Shown piece by piece: positions 14,693 to 18,009 of a stretch of 18,009 bases of DNA; position 1 is the first letter of the stretch, and every line of letters starts with the position of its first letter. The notes under the pieces are model-generated. The model worked only from the letters and a program-made list of their open reading frames with translations. It did no database searches and was not told the DNA's origin. Source of the stretch: Acidimicrobiia bacterium (GTDB lineage Bacteria > Actinomycetota > Acidimicrobiia > Acidimicrobiales > Bin134); contig VYDF01000045.1 of the NCBI GenBank assembly GCA_009843565.1, positions 1 through 18,009 of the forward strand, in the 5' to 3' direction. A program made the position numbers and the translations under genes.

Positions 14693-17600
14693 TCAAACTG
14701 CCTCATCATTCTGATCTTCATCCTTGGGCTCGACCAGGCTGCGGTAACTGGCAAGTAGTTCTTCATTCGCCATCCGCTCCCACTTTCGGCGATTGTCCTC
14801 AGTGCCGAGCCGGTCGGAGTTGCAATACTCGCAGCGCTGGCTGAACGGGCCGCCGGCATTGCCCGGCTCGGGGCGATCGCAGAAGACTCCGGCCTCGATG
14901 CCATCCTTGATGGTGCCAACCACCTCACGAAAACGGCTGAGCACGTTTTCGTCGAGAAGGAATCCGTAGGTCTGGAAGTCTCCTTGTTCGGTGACGAACC
15001 AGTACTGGGCCCTAACAGTGGCGTCAGGGCTATGTACTAGCTCGCGGGCGGCTAGACCATAAACGGGAAGCTGGAGTCGAGTGCCACGTTGAACTGGGTC
15101 CCAGTCTTTGCTGCCTTCGTCCACCCCCTTGTAGTCGCCGGCTTTGCCGGTCTTGTAGTCGATTACTTGCAGGCCGTTGTCGGTTCCTTGGTCCAACCGG
15201 TCGGCTCGACCCCGGAACCGCACCGTCTGCTCGTTGAACAGCCGCACTTCTATAGATCCTTGGTCCCCCCCTGGTACCCCGAATGCCAGCTCGCTTGCGA
15301 AGGGTGTCATGCCATGCTGCTGTCTCATCTCGCTGTCCTCAAGGAGAAAACGGTCCAGGTCGGCCAGAATGCGCTTTCGATCGTGCCGCCAATACACCGG
15401 CGCGCCAGTGAGTCCCTTGGATTCGGCAGTGTCGCACTCCTCCTCCCCAATTTCGTGTAGCCGATCCCGCTGTTGGCTGCTCCACGGTTTACCGGGTCGC
15501 GGGATCTGCCTAGCTTCAAGTTGCTCAGACATAAACCGGTCGAGTGCAGTGTGGATCAGCGAGCCCTTCTCCATAGGAGTGATCTCCAGTAACTCCTCAG
15601 GTTGTTCCACCGACTGAACTCGAAGGACGTGTTTGAACAGGTATCGCATCGGGCAGGCAGCCCAAGTCTCCAGGCTGGTGGGCGACATGATGTGGTTGGT
15701 CAATTCCGAGGTGTTTAGGTGCGCCAAATTTCCATCGAAGCGGGAAAACTCATTCAGGGAGCGAGCGACCACCATCTCCTTTCCTCTGGCCAGGGCTGTG
15801 TCCGTCGGCATTTCACCGTCCTGATTACCCAACGAGAGTGCCTGCAAGCGGAATTCTTGTTCGTTGGCGGGGAATTCGGCTCGTAGCACCCTTCCTGAGA
15901 ATGAAGGAACGTGCTCGATCCACTCTTGGTTGGCCAAACCCTCCAGGCTGGTGCCTTCTACTCGGTGGCCAGCCAATACTGTCGCAGTGTCCAGAAGCCA
16001 GCGGGACGCGGGCTGCTCTGCTGCTCGCCGCGAATCTCCTCGGGCGTATACCAGTGTGGTTGACTCGGCGAAGGCCAGCGCCGCTAGGAAGCTCCGGTGC
16101 TGCTCCCCAAGCAGGTCTGCGACCAGCTCAATGTCGCCACCAGCAGCCTTGCGCTCTTCATCGGGAAGTAACGGATCATCTGAGGGGTATTGGGGGAACG
16201 TCCCCTCGGCGAGACCAGTCACAATAAGACGGTCCAGCTCCAATCCCAGAGCCTCCCCGATGCGTCCGGTGAACACCCCGATGCCCGTCTGGCCGGTCCG
16301 CCCAGTCGTCGTGCTTGACAACTCGGCGGTCAGGGTGGGCAGGAATGAAGCAACTGGGGGATTGCTTTCTACCTCATCCAGTTGGGCAAGTCGGTCAAGC
16401 ACCCTTTGGATGTCCTTTCCTGCCTCCTCCTCGGCCTCAGGCCAGTCTTCGCGGGAAGTCTCATTTCCCAGATAGTCGTTGATTAGGTGCTCGACCCACT
16501 TGCACCATCGTCTCCAAGTAGTCGGGGCGGGATCGGGGGATAGATCGCTGACAAGTTTGTCCATGAAATGGGCTAGGGATTCTGCATGGGCCGCTTCTCG
16601 CCTCAGTCGGCTGGCCCGGTCCTCGAGGTAGTCAGGGTCGCCCTGTTCGGTGTCGGCATCGCTGTAGAGCTGAGCGGCGTACTGGTCGAGCCGTTCCTGC
16701 CACTGGTCGGCGCCCCGGGAGACTCCGGCTCGACGTGAGATACGTTCCCAAGCCATTACGGGAGCGGCCCTCGATCGGGATGAAGCGGCTCCTTCGTCGT
16801 CGGGCAGCGATGGCCCGGCTACCGACAGCAGCGCAAAGACCTCGTCGCGACGAAAGCCTCGGGGCTTCAGACTTAGCAGCGCCAGGATTCCTCGACCCAC
16901 CAACGTCTCGGCCAGGGTGCGACCGGTGGGGCCGCTGAAGGGGATATTCGCGGCCGCCAACTGACTCTGCACTTCCCTGACAGCGGAAAGCCCGCCCCCG
17001 CATAGGACGCCGATTCGCCCGAATGAAATACCGTCTCGGGCTGCGTTGACCGCCTCGCGGATGGCGATTCGAGCTTCTTCGTCGGCGCTGGCCACGCTGA
17101 TGATGCGCTGGCCGTGGTGGGTGTCAGACGGAGATGCCCCTTCCGCAGAACCCTCCATCCGGCCCACCGATTCCAACACTGAGGCATCGGCCGGGGCCAT
17201 GCCGGTGAGCCCGGCGATGACGGTAACCGAGGTTGTGTCAGCTAAGGCCGAGATCATCTGGCCTTGTGACCCACTTACTCGCTGGGGCAGGTACACGATC
17301 ACGGCACCGAGTTCTGCGACGGTTGCGCCAAGTGAACCAGACTGCAGCCCTTCGACAACCCGATCACAAAGATCTTTATCGTCGTACCACTGCTCCTCTA
17401 GTTCGCTTCGGACGTGGCGACAGAGTCGGACCAAGTCGTCGGCCCGCTTGCTTTGGGTGGCCAGGAGATCGAGGTTGTTCTCGGATAGTTCTCGAACGGC
17501 GCGGTACGCCTGAATCAACGCGTGCTCAGTACCCGTGTGATTGGCAGAGTCCTTGAAAACACCAGGACTAGCGGTAAGTGCCCTCCTCATTGCCGCCCCG

Positions 17601-17863
17601 ATGAATAGGTCGGACAGGCGCTGGTGCTGGAGCCTTTCGCCCATTAGTTGCACAGCTAAGTCCTGAATCAAGAAGAAGTTCACAGCAGCGACGCCCTGTT
17701 CTCGGGCGCCCAGAGCGCGTCGGGTGGCGAGACCGGCGATATTGGTGGGCACCACCACCGTGACCGGAGCCAGCGGGTCGCCGTTCTTGAACGCGGCGAT
17801 CTGCGCGCCCAGCCGCTCGGTGGCGGGCGGCCCGTAGGGGGTGCGGATCACCTTAATGCTCAC
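14693..17863 (-). CDS. AddB/AdnA-like PD-(D/E)XK nuclease subunit with Fe-S site
   Basis: A 1056-residue partner of the downstream helicase-nuclease. The N-terminal half has the layout of an inactive UvrD-like motor: where AddB proteins of Bacillus type carry a P-loop, this one reads RTPYGPPATERL, without GKT. The region FTGRIGEALGLELDRLIVTGLAEGTFPQYPSDDPLLP (531-567, given here as a location guide by its first and last parts) matches the AddB-type motif before the nuclease. The C-terminal nuclease has His771, Asp888 (RGRADRLD), Asp902 and Lys904 (VIDYKTGK). Cys737, Cys995, Cys1011 and Cys1014 (ACPMRYLF...CEYC) are spaced as the 4Fe-4S staple of AddB. The start is GTG 17863. The stop lies within the next gene's start region, so the two are co-translated. 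It is the first gene of the repair block, preceded by a 58 bp gap. Confidence 0.88.
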   Translation of the reverse strand: MSIKVIRTPYGPPATERLGAQIAAFKNGDPLAPVTVVVPTNIAGLATRRALGAREQGVAAVNFFLIQDLAVQLMGERLQHQRLSDLFIGAAMRRALTASPGVFKDSANHTGTEHALIQAYRAVRELSENNLDLLATQSKRADDLVRLCRHVRSELEEQWYDDKDLCDRVVEGLQSGSLGATVAELGAVIVYLPQRVSGSQGQMISALADTTSVTVIAGLTGMAPADASVLESVGRMEGSAEGASPSDTHHGQRIISVASADEEARIAIREAVNAARDGISFGRIGVLCGGGLSAVREVQSQLAAANIPFSGPTGRTLAETLVGRGILALLSLKPRGFRRDEVFALLSVAGPSLPDDEGAASSRSRAAPVMAWERISRRAGVSRGADQWQERLDQYAAQLYSDADTEQGDPDYLEDRASRLRREAAHAESLAHFMDKLVSDLSPDPAPTTWRRWCKWVEHLINDYLGNETSREDWPEAEEEAGKDIQRVLDRLAQLDEVESNPPVASFLPTLTAELSSTTTGRTGQTGIGVFTGRIGEALGLELDRLIVTGLAEGTFPQYPSDDPLLPDEERKAAGGDIELVADLLGEQHRSFLAALAFAESTTLVYARGDSRRAAEQPASRWLLDTATVLAGHRVEGTSLEGLANQEWIEHVPSFSGRVLRAEFPANEQEFRLQALSLGNQDGEMPTDTALARGKEMVVARSLNEFSRFDGNLAHLNTSELTNHIMSPTSLETWAACPMRYLFKHVLRVQSVEQPEELLEITPMEKGSLIHTALDRFMSEQLEARQIPRPGKPWSSQQRDRLHEIGEEECDTAESKGLTGAPVYWRHDRKRILADLDRFLLEDSEMRQQHGMTPFASELAFGVPGGDQGSIEVRLFNEQTVRFRGRADRLDQGTDNGLQVIDYKTGKAGDYKGVDEGSKDWDPVQRGTRLQLPVYGLAARELVHSPDATVRAQYWFVTEQGDFQTYGFLLDENVLSRFREVVGTIKDGIEAGVFCDRPEPGNAGGPFSQRCEYCNSDRLGTEDNRRKWERMANEELLASYRSLVEPKDEDQNDEAV

Positions 17864-17921
17864 GGGTCAGACTCTAGAGAACCCCGGTGACAGTTCCCCG
17901 AGCCGCTGGCCACGGTAATGG

Positions 17922-18009
17922 TCAGGGGCCGAGGAGGGCGGCGGGGACCACGGCGATGCCGTCGTTGCGGCGGTAGGCGGTTGGTCCGGTGGTGATGATG
18001 GCCGCATCA
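17922..18009 (-). CDS. C-terminal end of an unidentified protein, possibly DUF4143 ATPase
   Basis: The last 28 codons of a minus-strand gene that enters from the right edge and stops at TGA 17924-17922. The tail contains IITTGPTAYRRNDGIAVVP and ends ALLGP. A TG-x-x-AYRR-x-DG-x-x-VVP ending is reminiscent of the C-terminus of AAA-type ATP-binding proteins with a DUF4143 domain, but this is a weak recollection from a short stretch. It lies 58 bp upstream of the AddB-like gene on the same strand. Confidence 0.5.
   Translation of the reverse strand, partial: DAAIITTGPTAYRRNDGIAVVPAALLGP

Noticed and set aside
1..18009. CRISPR arrays, insertion sequences, tRNA or rRNA genes
   Set aside because: No regularly spaced repeats, transposase motifs, terminal inverted repeats or tRNA-like cloverleaf sequences were seen by reading; a dedicated scan was not possible.

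Overview
This window is GC-rich (roughly 60% by eye) and densely coded, with almost every gene on the minus strand. The mixture of gene types (a DUF2510 membrane protein, a ChsH/Ltp2-type steroid side-chain module, a partner-switching stress module, GTG and TTG starts) points to an actinobacterium. The class Acidimicrobiia is my best guess, but that is inference and no marker gene here proves it.

Left edge (1-1492): the start of a minus-strand selD (selenide, water dikinase) runs off the window. Its catalytic residue is encoded by an in-frame UGA, followed at once by a bacterial SECIS-like hairpin, so a naive ORF search splits the gene and misses it. Divergent from it are a SnoaL/NTF2-like protein and a DUF2510 four-helix membrane protein, coupled by an ATGA overlap.

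Signalling cassette (6995 down to 1503, minus strand): five genes in a tight, mostly overlapping operon. In transcription order they are a STAS anti-sigma antagonist, a receiver-PP2C phosphatase, a HATPase anti-sigma kinase, a lipoprotein of the branched-chain amino acid binding-protein type with no permease, and a membrane histidine kinase with a large extracytoplasmic helical sensor. The simplest reading is one pathway: the lipoprotein senses a ligand and talks to the kinase, the kinase phosphorylates the receiver of the phosphatase, and the phosphatase acts on the STAS protein to switch the anti-sigma kinase. No sigma factor is present, so the final target is unknown. This cassette and the UGA-encoded SelD are the most interesting parts of the window.

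Steroid-type module (9727 down to 7130, minus strand): a three-domain fusion (MaoC-like, DUF35 zinc ribbon/OB, MaoC-like) followed 9 bp later by an Ltp2-like thiolase-fold aldolase. This is the mycobacterial chsH2-chsH1-ltp2 order, with the two hydratase subunits joined in one chain.

DNA repair block (17863 down to 9755, minus strand): an AddB-like nuclease, an AddA-like helicase-nuclease, a sugar-phosphate-type nucleotidyltransferase and MutM/Fpg, with overlaps or gaps of at most 13 bp. The gap from mutM to the steroid module is only 27 bp, so 17863 to 7130 could be one transcript. The right edge holds the last 28 residues of another minus-strand gene. No RNA gene, IS, CRISPR or tandem repeat array was seen.
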